Below, piece by piece: positions 48,944 through 55,164 of a stretch of 64,000 nt of DNA. Within the stretch, counting starts at the first letter, position 1. Every line of letters begins with the position of its first letter. Origin of the DNA: a virus; IMG/VR virus record IMGVR_UViG_3300042505_000752, positions 62,001 to 126,000 of that record; one strand, given 5' to 3'. Below the pieces are notes generated by a model. That model did not search any database and was not told the DNA's origin. It saw only the letters and a program-made list of their open reading frames with translations. The position numbers were made by a program, and so were the translations under genes.

Positions 48944-49194
48944 CCTTATTCACAAGATTGTTGGTGTGACATTGGTCACAGGCCAGTCGTCTGGGGGCTT
49001 GGGGGTCGTCGGCCGGGTTTGGGGAGTTTGGCCACCCTGTTTCGGAGGCATTTAGTCCCGCTTGGTTATGGCAAGTTTCCCGTGTTTGTCGCAAGCCCCG
49101 CAGGTGAAAACGGCGAAGCGGAGATGCGGGGCTAATGGTGGTTTTTGGCGGGGATTATGCCCCCACCTTTCGGCAGGGGCACTTTCACCCATTC
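48944..49194. other. 251-bp intergenic region
   Basis: No gene seen. Contains the operator-like dyad (about 48960), a G-rich stretch (48995-49035), an inverted pair AGCCCCGC/GCGGGGCTA (49095-49134) and a GCCCCCACC-TTTC-GGCAGGGGC hairpin (49159-49180), probably the end of the 49195 minus gene. Confidence 0.5.
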
Positions 49195-49371
49195 TCATCT
49201 CGCCACTTGGATCATTTCAATTGGTGAGAATTTGATCTTGTCGTTGTCACGCTTAGACTCGTAATACTTCATTGCCTGAGTACGAGTGTCAAACCAAAGT
49301 TCGGTGACAGTGTTCGTAACGAAATCCCATTCGTGAATTCGTGCCATCATTGGGTAGGTGTAGGTAGTCAT
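49195..49371 (-). CDS. 58-aa unknown protein
   Basis: ATG 49371 after GAGGGCAAATT. TTYTYPMMARIHEWDFVTNTVTELWFDTRTQAMKYYESKRDNDKIKF. Probably a small alpha/beta fold. Hairpin-type promoter upstream. Unknown function. Confidence 0.68.
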   Translation of the reverse strand: MTTYTYPMMARIHEWDFVTNTVTELWFDTRTQAMKYYESKRDNDKIKFSPIEMIQVAR

Positions 49372-49406
49372 AATTTGCCCTCTCAGTAGTAGTTGCTTAC
49401 TTAGTA

Positions 49407-49435
49407 ATTATACATTAGGGGTGTGGCAGGGTTTC
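49407..49435 (-). promoter_or_regulatory. hairpin-type promoter for the 49371 gene
   Basis: -10 TATAAT with spacer overlapping the 3' arm of GGTGTGGCGGGGGAAACCCTGCCACACC (49420-49447 hairpin); -35 position GAAACC in the loop. Confidence 0.65.
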
Positions 49436-49456
49436 CCCCGCCACACCATGCCCCTG

Positions 49457-49825
49457 TCACCACACAGGAGTAAATCGTCGCTCGTCGGCGTTGTAAGCGT
49501 GTTCGTAGTGAGTGCCTTTATTCTCAAGATTACGAACTTCAATTTCTTGAACGAGACGCTTGGCAATTGCGCTGAAGTTCAAGCCATCAGTGCCTGCCAC
49601 CATTCGCTTGCGTCGGTGGGCGATAAGCGAAGCGGTAACCAATTCCGAACGCTTGAGTGCGTTCTCGTCGGCGTACACTTTCGTTACTGCTTCGGCTACT
49701 TGTTGGTAATCCCAACAGGCGTTATACATTCCGCCGAGCAGTGAAATCAAATCAAATCGTGACGGAAGTGAATAGTAATCGCCTTGTAATTTAGAAGGCT
49801 TATTCTTATGCCATTTGGTAAGCAT
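49457..49825 (-). CDS. unknown basic protein
   Basis: 122 residues. WHKNKPSKLQGDYYSLPSRFDLISLLGGMYNACWDYQQVAEAVTKVYADENALKRSELVTASLIAHRRKRM, largely helical and basic. Terminator hairpin shared with the next promoter. Unknown family. Confidence 0.7.
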   Translation of the reverse strand: MLTKWHKNKPSKLQGDYYSLPSRFDLISLLGGMYNACWDYQQVAEAVTKVYADENALKRSELVTASLIAHRRKRMVAGTDGLNFSAIAKRLVQEIEVRNLENKGTHYEHAYNADERRFTPVW

Positions 49826-49859
49826 ATTTTTTCCTTTCGTAGTAGTGGTTATAAATATA

Positions 49860-49888
49860 AGTATACACCTTGCGTGTAAGAATTACAA
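49860..49888 (-). promoter_or_regulatory. promoter for the 49825 gene
   Basis: -35 TTGTAA, 17-bp spacer with TTACAC, -10 TATACT; TACAC-N5-GTGTA dyad. Confidence 0.8.
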
Positions 49889-49934
49889 CTTCTAGCGTCA
49901 AATAATTGTGTGACAAATGACACTAGGCAGAACT

Positions 49935-49963
49935 GTGTAAATGCTACACCCACCTGCTATACT
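49935..49963 (+). promoter_or_regulatory. promoter for the 49999 gene
   Basis: -35 GTGTAA, 17-bp spacer with CTACAC, -10 TATACT; GTGTGACAAATGACAC (49909-49924) sits 11 bases upstream. Confidence 0.78.
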
Positions 49964-49998
49964 TGTATATGTAAGGAAAACCTACCGAAAGGACTACT

Positions 49999-50181
49999 AT
50001 GAATAACGCAGAATTGTTCGTATGGAATGAAATTGAAGAGGGCTTCATTCGTGAGTATGGAATTGAAGACGGCATACGAGTGTGCGATTACGCACAGCGT
50101 GTATATTACAGGCGTGGCAACATGACCCTAGCCGTCAAGGCGGCAACGGAATGGGCTAGCAGAATGAGAATGGGAGTCTGA
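49999..50181 (+). CDS. member of a small paralogous family (EIxExxIRxYG)
   Basis: 60 residues: WNEIEEGFIREYGIEDGIRVCDYAQRVYYRRGNMTLAVKAATEWASRMRM. It shares the pattern EIxExxIRxYGxExGxRI and a C-terminal Ala/Trp/Arg helix with the genes at 52015 and 55214. Helical, basic. Function unknown. First of a plus-strand unit with the 50183 gene. Confidence 0.7.
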   Translation: MNNAELFVWNEIEEGFIREYGIEDGIRVCDYAQRVYYRRGNMTLAVKAATEWASRMRMGV

Positions 50182-50182
50182 T

Positions 50183-50383
50183 ATGGCAAGTGTTTCAGTA
50201 AGCGGTGTCGCCCTACTAGGTAAGACAACGGCAGTAGGTTCTCATATAGATTTACGAGAACGCCTAGCCTACCTAGAGGGCGTTCTCAGCGGACTAGAGA
50301 ACACTGGAGTAGTTCTGCCTACGGGAGACTACGAGACGCTCTATAAGACGCTCAAAGATACCAAAGAATTTCTTTACGAATAA
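50183..50383 (+). CDS. unknown small protein
   Basis: 66 residues, one base after the previous stop. SVSGVALLGKTTAVGSHIDLRERLAYLEGVLSGLENTGVVLPTGDYETLYKTLKDTKEFL. C-terminal half helical. GKTT is not a full Walker motif. Unknown. Confidence 0.66.
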   Translation: MASVSVSGVALLGKTTAVGSHIDLRERLAYLEGVLSGLENTGVVLPTGDYETLYKTLKDTKEFLYE

Positions 50384-50384
50384 C

Positions 50385-50413
50385 TTGACATTCCTACACC
50401 TAGGGTGTATAAT
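50385..50413 (+). promoter_or_regulatory. consensus promoter for the 50449 gene
   Basis: -35 TTGACA, 17-bp spacer, -10 TATAAT, with a perfect TACACC-TAG-GGTGTA palindrome across the spacer; leader CCGAAAGGACTACTA. Confidence 0.88.
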
Positions 50414-50448
50414 ATACCTATAACGAAAACTAACCGAAAGGACTACTA

Positions 50449-50619
50449 ATGGCTACCGTTCCCAACTACGAAATTGAACGACTAAATGAGTTTGTCGCAG
50501 AAATGGACATCGCAATTAAGGAACACGGTTACGCATATGCGTACGGTGCGACAATGTTCAACTTGAAGTATTTGCTCAACCAAATTACCCGTGAGCCAGC
50601 ACCTTGGGAGAACCTATGA
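50449..50619 (+). CDS. 56-aa unknown protein
   Basis: ATVPNYEIERLNEFVAEMDIAIKEHGYAYAYGATMFNLKYLLNQITREPAPWENL. Helical, with strong promoter and ribosome site. Its stop overlaps the next start (ATGA). Confidence 0.68.
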   Translation: MATVPNYEIERLNEFVAEMDIAIKEHGYAYAYGATMFNLKYLLNQITREPAPWENL

Positions 50620-50738
50620 AATACAAATGGAATGAACTAGAAAAGTTCGCCTTCGCCACGCAGAAGTTGCGGGCGAACCGAATTCCTGACAAGAAAAAAG
50701 AGTCAAACCGAAAGGCGTGTAGGAAGCGAGACTACTGA
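50616..50738 (+). CDS. 40-aa basic micropeptide
   Basis: KYKWNELEKFAFATQKLRANRIPDKKKESNRKACRKRDY, coupled by ATGA to the 56-aa gene. Very basic C-terminus; may bind nucleic acid. Confidence 0.6.
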   Translation: MKYKWNELEKFAFATQKLRANRIPDKKKESNRKACRKRDY

Positions 50739-51004
50739 GTCTCGCCAACTACTCCGCTAGCCCCGCCCTCATCTTGAGCGTGCGGGGCTTTTGCTTTCCA
50801 TAAACCAATTGGACATTCTGCATTGGACAGGGTTGTCTTCAATGGCATGAAGCACCCGCAAATTCCGCAAGTGCTTAGACGCTTACTGAAGTGGTCACAG
50901 CCCCGACAGATGTCTAAGCGTTCTTTTCGTTCCAAGCGGGTCAAGCGGGGGATTGACGGGCGTAGTAGATCCGTGAATTGCGCAGGGGACTGTTCTTCGT
51001 TCAT
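50732..51004 (-). CDS. zinc-ribbon phage protein (DUF6171-like)
   Basis: 90 residues. RKERLDICRGCDHFSKRLSTCGICGCFMPLKTTLSNAECPIGLW has the CxxCxxF...CxxCGCFM..K...CPxGxW arrangement of a common phage family. Short leader without the usual ACTACTA consensus. Convergent overlap with the 50738 gene. Confidence 0.8.
   Translation of the reverse strand: MNEEQSPAQFTDLLRPSIPRLTRLERKERLDICRGCDHFSKRLSTCGICGCFMPLKTTLSNAECPIGLWKAKAPHAQDEGGASGVVGETQ
50759..50792 (+). terminator. intrinsic terminator for the 50449-50738 unit
   Basis: AGCCCCGC, 15-base spacer, GCGGGGCTTTT. Formed by the paired CGGGGCT motif that is dispersed through this region; it lies inside the 3' end of the convergent minus gene. Confidence 0.75.
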
Positions 51005-51024
51005 ACGCTAATTGTATCCACGGA

Positions 51025-51053
51025 AGTATACCTAAGGGGTATGACATAGTTAC
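51025..51053 (-). promoter_or_regulatory. promoter for the 51004 gene, hairpin-type
   Basis: -35 GTAACT, 17-bp spacer, -10 TATACT; upstream GGTATGGCATGGGTAACTATGTCATACC-like imperfect hairpin. Confidence 0.6.
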
Positions 51054-51074
51054 CCATGCCATACCCCCCGATTA

Positions 51075-51428
51075 TCACAATTGGATAAACCTACCCAATT
51101 TGAATATCTCTTGAAGCAATGCGCCCCATGAGCAGTAGTAGTGCATGACTACCAATTTCTTGCTCGCTGGGTAATACTTGCCCGTACCCCAAGTGTCTGT
51201 CTTAGTGGGGTTCTCGCCCTTATTAACGGCGTACGGTTGATTCAGCGCCACTCCGCAACAGGAGCAGGGCAGTGAACCGAATTCGCCATCAAGGGCTAAG
51301 TGAATCATCTGCATATTTCGCTTACGCTTCATGCCTTGGCGGAGTGCTTCAAGCGTGTCCGCTTGAGCGTATGCCTTAGCACCGTGTTCCCACGGTTTAC
51401 GGTAAGCGGGTTTAGTAATGGTAGTCAT
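51075..51428 (-). CDS. unknown Cys-containing protein
   Basis: 117 residues from ATG 51428 after GAGAGGACTACTA. LPCSCCGVALNQPYAVNKGENPTKTDTWGTGKYYPASKKLVVMHYYCSWG suggests a zinc site. Basic N-terminal helix. Unknown family. Confidence 0.7.
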   Translation of the reverse strand: MTTITKPAYRKPWEHGAKAYAQADTLEALRQGMKRKRNMQMIHLALDGEFGSLPCSCCGVALNQPYAVNKGENPTKTDTWGTGKYYPASKKLVVMHYYCSWGALLQEIFKLGRFIQL

Positions 51429-51457
51429 TAGTAGTCCTCTCAGTAGTTGTAAATATA

Positions 51458-51486
51458 AGTATACAGGAGAAGTGTAACAATTACAA
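51458..51486 (-). promoter_or_regulatory. promoter for the 51428 gene
   Basis: -35 TTGTAA, 17-bp spacer with TTACAC, -10 TATACT; GTGACAATTGTCA upstream. Confidence 0.8.
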
Positions 51487-51543
51487 CATTGCATAGTATG
51501 ACAATTGTCACTATCGGTATTGCGCCTAATTACTTATGAGTAT

Positions 51544-51572
51544 ATTATACACGATAGGTGAATGAATGTCAA
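51544..51572 (-). promoter_or_regulatory. strong consensus promoter upstream of the 51428 promoter
   Basis: -35 TTGACA, 17-bp spacer, -10 TATAAT; no gene before the next promoter 60 bases downstream. Confidence 0.75.
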
Positions 51573-51638
51573 GTATTTACACAAAATAATTTATTATATT
51601 TAGTTTTATAAATAATATCTATAATATATAAATGTCTT

Positions 51639-51649
51639 CCGCCACCGTC
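51639..51649 (-). repeat. dispersed GACGGTGGCGGAAGA repeat copy
   Basis: Polar repeat; TAGCCCCG follows after 11 bases. Confidence 0.7.
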
Positions 51650-51827
51650 AATAATAGAAGCGCTTAGCCCCGTTCATTTTTTGGCAAATTTATATCATTT
51701 CTGCCAATTTCATATCAGTTCGGGTGCGGGGCTGTCAGCCTTCTGAAATACTTTGTAATACAAGGTGATACAGAGAATTACTGCGTGCGGGGCTAATAGG
51801 TTTCTTGCCCGCCAATCAAGTTGCTCC

Positions 51828-51932
51828 TCACTCCATCAGATCCTTCAAGTCATCCCAAAACAGCGCGACAATAATTCCCGCCACAAAACCAAGCGCGCCA
51901 AGTCCAATCAAAAAATCGTTTAGCAATTCCAT
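51828..51932 (-). CDS. 34-aa membrane micropeptide
   Basis: ELLNDFLIGLGALGFVAGIIVALFWDDLKDLME: one transmembrane helix with acidic ends; ATG 51932 after AAAGGAGAAATT and a hairpin-type promoter. Possibly involved in exclusion or lysis control; unknown. Confidence 0.65.
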   Translation of the reverse strand: MELLNDFLIGLGALGFVAGIIVALFWDDLKDLME

Positions 51933-51966
51933 AATTTCTCCTTTGTAGTAGTTGGTTACATAGACA

Positions 51967-51995
51967 ATTATACAGGAGGGGTGTGGCAGAGTTTC
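51967..51995 (-). promoter_or_regulatory. hairpin-type promoter for the 34-aa peptide
   Basis: -10 TATAAT, -35 position GAAACT in the loop of a GGTGGCAGGGGAAACTCTGCCAC-type hairpin. Confidence 0.65.
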
Positions 51996-52014
51996 CCCTG
52001 CCACCCCCAAGCGA

Positions 52015-52194
52015 TCAGTAGACCGCTCGCTCTCGGCGTTCCCACTCAATCGCATTGGCGACTGCCTTGGCAATCCCCTTGGCGGTTTGGCTATGAGTAC
52101 GACTGGCTCGTTCACCAATTCGCAACCCTCGCTCTAACCCGTACTGGCGGATTAGGTTTTCGTGGATCTCATCCCATAAGAATTTGTTATTCAT
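52015..52194 (-). CDS. member of the small paralogous family (EIxExxIRxYG)
   Basis: 59 residues from ATG 52194 after AAGGAGAAAATA. NNKFLWDEIHENLIRQYGLERGLRIGERASRTHSQTAKGIAKAVANAIEWERRERAVY; paralogue of the 49999 and 55214 genes. Ends 20 bases before the next promoter hairpin. Confidence 0.7.
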   Translation of the reverse strand: MNNKFLWDEIHENLIRQYGLERGLRIGERASRTHSQTAKGIAKAVANAIEWERRERAVY

Positions 52195-52233
52195 TATTTT
52201 CTCCTTAGTAGTGGTGACTTCCTGACAAATATA

Positions 52234-52262
52234 AGTATACACCCTAGGTGTAACGAATACTC
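52234..52262 (-). promoter_or_regulatory. promoter for the 52194 gene
   Basis: -10 TATACT, perfect TACACC-TAG-GGTGTA palindrome in the spacer, weak -35 GAGTAT. Confidence 0.65.
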
Positions 52263-52303
52263 ACTTTAGTAAGTGGTATCCGTCACACCCTGACGCTCGG
52301 CTA

Positions 52304-52468
52304 TCAGCCAATGTTCTTCAACTCGTGCCAGTTGATCCCAGCCACATTGATCCCACGGAGGCGTAACTCTGCCTCTGCGATCTTGGCTTGAACCGTATTG
52401 TAGTGACAAGGATTTACCATCCAGTGTTGAATTTTCTTGACTAGTTGCTGGTTTGTTTTGTTCTTCAT
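52304..52468 (-). CDS. 54-aa unknown protein
   Basis: ATG 52468 after GAGGGCAAATT. KNKTNQQLVKKIQHWMVNPCHYNTVQAKIAEAELRLRGINVAGINWHELKNIG, helical and basic. Own hairpin-type promoter. Unknown. Confidence 0.66.
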   Translation of the reverse strand: MKNKTNQQLVKKIQHWMVNPCHYNTVQAKIAEAELRLRGINVAGINWHELKNIG

Positions 52469-52504
52469 AATTTGCCCTCTCTAGTAGTTTTGCCTTACCT
52501 AGTA

Positions 52505-52533
52505 ATTATACACAAGGGGTGTGGCAGAGTTCC
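52505..52533 (-). promoter_or_regulatory. hairpin-type promoter for the 52468 gene
   Basis: -10 TATAAT, -35 position GGAACT; hairpin GTGTGGCGGAGGGAACTCTGCCACAC overlaps the -35 and spacer and ends the upstream transcript. Confidence 0.65.
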
Positions 52534-52558
52534 CTCCGCCACACCCTGACGCTTGGGA

Positions 52559-52774
52559 TCAGATCTCAGCCTCCCACATACGGCAGATCTCCTTGGTGAT
52601 ATGGAGACCCTGAACAAGTGCCAAGCCAATGGCTCGCTTTAGTTCGTTGGGCGTTGCCAAGGGGAGGTAGTTGTCAATGTCCTCCCAAGCCTTGAGACCA
52701 GCAAGGATTTCCTCGTAGGTCTTGCTGGCATAAGCCTTGTCATTACTAGTTGGGAACTTGGTTTCGGTATTCAT
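52559..52774 (-). CDS. unknown small helical protein
   Basis: 71 residues: TETKFPTSNDKAYASKTYEEILAGLKAWEDIDNYLPLATPNELKRAIGLALVQGLHITKEICRMWEAEI. Own promoter and hairpin. Unknown family. Confidence 0.7.
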   Translation of the reverse strand: MNTETKFPTSNDKAYASKTYEEILAGLKAWEDIDNYLPLATPNELKRAIGLALVQGLHITKEICRMWEAEI

Positions 52775-52813
52775 AATTTGTCCTCTCGGTAGTAGTTGCT
52801 TCCTTACTTAGTA

Positions 52814-52842
52814 ATTATACACAAGGGGTGTGGCAGAGTTTC
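52814..52842 (-). promoter_or_regulatory. hairpin-type promoter for the 52774 gene
   Basis: -10 TATAAT, -35 position GAAACT in the loop of GTGTGGCAGAGGAAACTCTGCCACAC. Confidence 0.68.
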
Positions 52843-52858
52843 CTCTGCCACACCTCAC

Positions 52859-53059
52859 TCACACCCCTTCGTATTCACGGGCATGAATTGTGTAGCGACC
52901 ACGGAGGTCTTGGGCGAACTCAACGAGCCAGTGCCCACAGTCATCAAAGGGATACTCACGAGTGACCTCAAAAGCGCCACAAGCCTTCCCATTGGTTACG
53001 ACAGCAGTGACGGTCACTGTGTCGGTTTCTAGATCAACGGAGTATGTCAAGTTATTCAT
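52859..53059 (-). CDS. unknown small protein
   Basis: 66 residues: NNLTYSVDLETDTVTVTAVVTNGKACGAFEVTREYPFDDCGHWLVEFAQDLRGRYTIHAREYEGV, beta-rich. Own promoter. It is the last gene before the origin-like region. Unknown. Confidence 0.7.
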   Translation of the reverse strand: MNNLTYSVDLETDTVTVTAVVTNGKACGAFEVTREYPFDDCGHWLVEFAQDLRGRYTIHAREYEGV

Positions 53060-53095
53060 ATGTCTCCTTTAGTAGTGGTTTTTCCTTACCTAGTA

Positions 53096-53124
53096 AGTAT
53101 ACACCTAGGGTGTAGCACTTACAC
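53096..53124 (-). promoter_or_regulatory. promoter for the 53059 gene
   Basis: -35 GTGTAA, 17-bp spacer with CTACAC, -10 TATACT; perfect TACACC-CTA-GGTGTA palindrome. Confidence 0.78.
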
Positions 53125-53398
53125 CCTTATTTGTGTTACAGAATGGTTACAGATTTATGACGGAAATGTAATGGAGAGCCAAAATGCCGATATGGGCAAT
53201 GTGTCACCATTACACCCTAGAACGCTCTCTAAGCGCCTGACCCCCCTCTCCGCCCCTAGCACCTATTCTTGAGCCTGAAACGGCTCAGAGACGATTTCCA
53301 CAGATTTATACACAGCCTCTGAGCAGGGGAAATGTGGCAAAACCCCAGCGTGAGGGCACTTTTTACATAACCCCTGCTAGTTGGCTTACACACGGTGG
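53125..53398. other. non-coding left flank of the origin-like region
   Basis: No gene seen. Contains a GAGCC-TGAAAC-GGCTC hairpin (about 53272-53287) and a DnaA-like box TTATACACA (53306-53314). Confidence 0.5.
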
Positions 53399-53737
53399 TT
53401 ATCCACAGAAGTGACCACTTACCACCAGATTTCACCAGTAGTTATCCACAGGGGTGTGTATAAAGTTGGGGATAAGGTTATCCACAGGATATCCACAGGG
53501 TGTGGATAAAGTAGTTGTACAGTACAAGTAAGTTATCCACAGGGTTGTGGATAAAGTTATCCACAGGGTGTGGATAAAGGTGTGGATAAAGTTTTCCACA
53601 GGGTGTGGATAAACCTGTGGAAAAGATAGTTGTAGTCTACAAGTAAGTTTTCCACAGGTTGTGGATAAAGTTGTGGATAAAGTAGTTGTAGTATACAAGT
53701 AAGTTATCAACAGGGCTGTGGATAAAGTTGTGGATAA
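53399..53737. other. candidate replication origin: 14 perfect DnaA boxes
   Basis: TTATCCACA on the + strand at 53399, 53442, 53478, 53533 and 53557; its complement TGTGGATAA at 53501, 53546, 53569, 53581, 53604, 53660, 53672, 53717 and 53729. Near matches include TGTGTATAA (53455), ATATCCACA (53489), TTTTCCACA (53592, 53648), TGTGGAAAA (53616) and TTATCAACA (53704). Chance expectation for this 9-mer is about 0.5 in the whole window. Three palindromes TTGTA-N3-TACAA (53515, 53630, 53686) are interleaved. Host DnaA binding is the simplest reading. Next to it, 53815-53880 is AT-rich and could unwind. Confidence 0.75.
53515..53698. repeat. three palindromic repeats TTGTA-N3-TACAA
   Basis: At 53515-53527, 53630-53642 and 53686-53698, each followed by GTAAGTT and a DnaA box. 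The conserved unit is about 26 bases (RTAGTTGTA...TACAAGTAAGTT). Confidence 0.8.
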
Positions 53738-53970
53738 CTTTTCGCTCTGTAAAAAATTCTCTTCCGCCACCGTCAAAGTTTTAGAAACGAGGGGGCGGGG
53801 CTAGTCCCCTACTAATAAGAAGTGAAAAATCTGAACTTATAAAAAAAGCATTAGCCCCGTTTGTTTTTTCAAGAAGCATTAGCCCCGTTTGACTTTTGAG
53901 TTTTCCACAGGTTTTTCCACAGGCTGTGGATAAAGGGGGTAGGGTTTAACCCCCACCCCCACTTGGTCAC
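53738..53970. other. right flank of the origin-like region
   Basis: No gene. Polar repeat (53764-53774), CGGGGCTA (53799), AT-rich stretch with two direct copies of GCATTAGCCCCGTTTG (about 53847 and 53876), one perfect DnaA box (53925-53933) and a G/C-rich stretch ending the 53971 gene. Confidence 0.55.
53764..53774 (-). repeat. dispersed GACGGTGGCGGAAGA repeat copy
   Basis: Polar repeat adjoining the DnaA-box array. Confidence 0.7.
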
Positions 53971-54201
53971 TCAGTAGAAATCGGCAGGGGCACAGAAGTG
54001 GTCGGCAACACTGCCCTGAATGACATACTCATGAAGTAGTTCGGCGTACTCATCAGACTCTAGGTACTCCGCACGAGTCATGCCCGTCTCAACATGAACC
54101 CAATTCTCATCAAACATTTCCTCAAACATTGTGGTATCGGGGTAGCGACTCGTGATGTACTCAAGGTCTGACTCGTAGTAGTTCATATTATATCGTGCCA
54201 T
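53971..54201 (-). CDS. unknown acidic protein
   Basis: 76 residues: ARYNMNYYESDLEYITSRYPDTTMFEEMFDENWVHVETGMTRAEYLESDEYAELLHEYVIQGSVADHF. Strongly acidic and Tyr-rich; possible DNA mimic. Own promoter. Unknown. Confidence 0.7.
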   Translation of the reverse strand: MARYNMNYYESDLEYITSRYPDTTMFEEMFDENWVHVETGMTRAEYLESDEYAELLHEYVIQGSVADHFCAPADFY

Positions 54202-54236
54202 TATTTTACTCCCTCTAGTAGTTCCTTACAAATACA

Positions 54237-54265
54237 AGTATAGCACGCTTGTGTAACTATTACAA
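54237..54265 (-). promoter_or_regulatory. promoter for the 54201 gene
   Basis: -35 TTGTAA, 17-bp spacer, -10 TATACT. Divergent from the promoter at 54312; GTGACAAAAGACAC (54289-54302) lies between. Confidence 0.78.
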
Positions 54266-54311
54266 CATTTATCAACAAATATCTTTGTGACAAAAGACAC
54301 GCCATACAATG

Positions 54312-54340
54312 GTGTAAACTCTACACCCCCGTGCTATACT
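54312..54340 (+). promoter_or_regulatory. promoter for the 54382 gene
   Basis: -35 GTGTAA, 17-bp spacer with CTACAC, -10 TATACT; leader ACTACTACAAAAGGGA. Confidence 0.76.
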
Positions 54341-54381
54341 TATGGAGTACGGAAAACCTACTACTACAAAAGGGAGACAGT

Positions 54382-54660
54382 ATGAAGTTCATGACCGAAA
54401 CGCTAGTGACAGACACGCTCTGCTACGAAGTAATTGCCGAGACAGCCAAGACGCTGACAATCAGGTCAATGGCACGAGGCGAGCAGGTGTACACCGATGG
54501 CGCACCATTGCCAGTAATCGGACTCCGAGCAATCTCTGACCCGCACGGGGACACCAAAGTGGTGAGACTCCGCAAGGACGGAACTTACCGCAAGGCTCAG
54601 GGGTACAACCCCCTACGGTTCACCGAGACCCCAATCTTCTACACGGACTACAAGTTCTGA
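54382..54660 (+). CDS. unknown protein
   Basis: 92 residues from ATG 54382 after AAAGGGAGACAGT. MTETLVTDTLCYEVIAETAKTLTIRSMARGEQVYTDGAPLPVIGLRAISDPHGDTKVVRLRKDGTYRKAQGY: beta-type with basic end; a pattern I have seen in small phage proteins of unknown function. Followed by a GGGGGC-GAAA-GCCCCC hairpin. Confidence 0.72.
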   Translation: MKFMTETLVTDTLCYEVIAETAKTLTIRSMARGEQVYTDGAPLPVIGLRAISDPHGDTKVVRLRKDGTYRKAQGYNPLRFTETPIFYTDYKF

Positions 54661-54670
54661 AAGATGGGCG

Positions 54671-54686
54671 GGGGGCGAAAGCCCCC
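54671..54686 (+). terminator. GC-rich hairpin after the 54382 gene
   Basis: GGGGGCGAAAGCCCCC, a 6-bp stem with a GAAA loop, no T-run. A DnaA box follows at 54714-54722. Confidence 0.55.
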
Positions 54687-54839
54687 ACTTGCCCACAGGG
54701 TTTTCCACAGGGGTGTGGATAACTTTGCGCGAAAAATCCGTGCGGGGCTAAGGGCTTGCCGACGCTCCCGCTAGCCCCGTTGCCTCAAAATCTGGCGGAC
54801 TCGCGATATGGACAGAACCCCGCAGGGCTTAGCGCCCCC

Positions 54840-55136
54840 TCAATCGGGGACGCTTGCCCATGCTTCAACTTCGGTACTGAACTCGCCAAACTCGGAGACA
54901 GTACGAACTTCGGTCAGGCTTATGGCTTGACGAACAGTAAAGCGACGCTCACCGTCCCAAGCGAAGCCGTTAGGGTCTTGCTCGGAAGTGACGAAGTAGC
55001 CCGTCTCGCCTACCATGTAGATATCCCCGTGAACTTGTGACGAGAACCATCGCATAGTGCTGTCCGAGAAAAAGTGGTAGCCAGCGTCTTTACTAGCCTC
55101 CACGAACTCGCTTAGTGTCATGGTTGAAATACTCAT
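54840..55136 (-). CDS. conserved small phage protein (DUF7447-like)
   Basis: 98 residues from ATG 55136 (SISTMTLSEFVEASKDAGYHFFSDSTMRWFSSQVHGDIYMVGETGYFVTSEQDPNG...ERRFTVRQA). The FFSxxTMRWFxS...YFVTSE...RRFTVR pattern is common in phages; activity unknown. Own promoter. Confidence 0.78.
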   Translation of the reverse strand: MSISTMTLSEFVEASKDAGYHFFSDSTMRWFSSQVHGDIYMVGETGYFVTSEQDPNGFAWDGERRFTVRQAISLTEVRTVSEFGEFSTEVEAWASVPD

Positions 55137-55164
55137 AGTTATCTCCTTAGTAGTTGATGGATAA

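Larger units (their letters stand above)
51495..51827. other. 333-bp AT-rich intergenic region
   Basis: No gene seen. Contains a second consensus minus-strand promoter (51544-51572), a very AT-rich stretch (51574-51632), a copy of the polar repeat (51639-51649), TAGCCCCG (51660) and two CGGGGCT motifs (51725, 51787). Confidence 0.5.

Noticed and set aside
49421-49744. 107-codon plus-strand frame
   Set aside because: Antisense to the 49457-49825 gene, which has a promoter, leader and ribosome site.
50183-50383. P-loop NTPase reading because of GKTT
   Set aside because: The motif lacks the GxxxxGK[ST] glycine pattern and the protein is only 66 residues.
53432-53776. 114-codon open frame on the minus strand over the DnaA-box array
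   Set aside because: It is low-complexity (Leu/Ser/Thr repeats) that only reflects the repeated boxes; no ribosome site or promoter; the non-coding origin explanation is better.
54756-55040. 94-codon plus-strand frame
   Set aside because: Antisense to the DUF7447-like gene at 54840-55136; no ribosome site.
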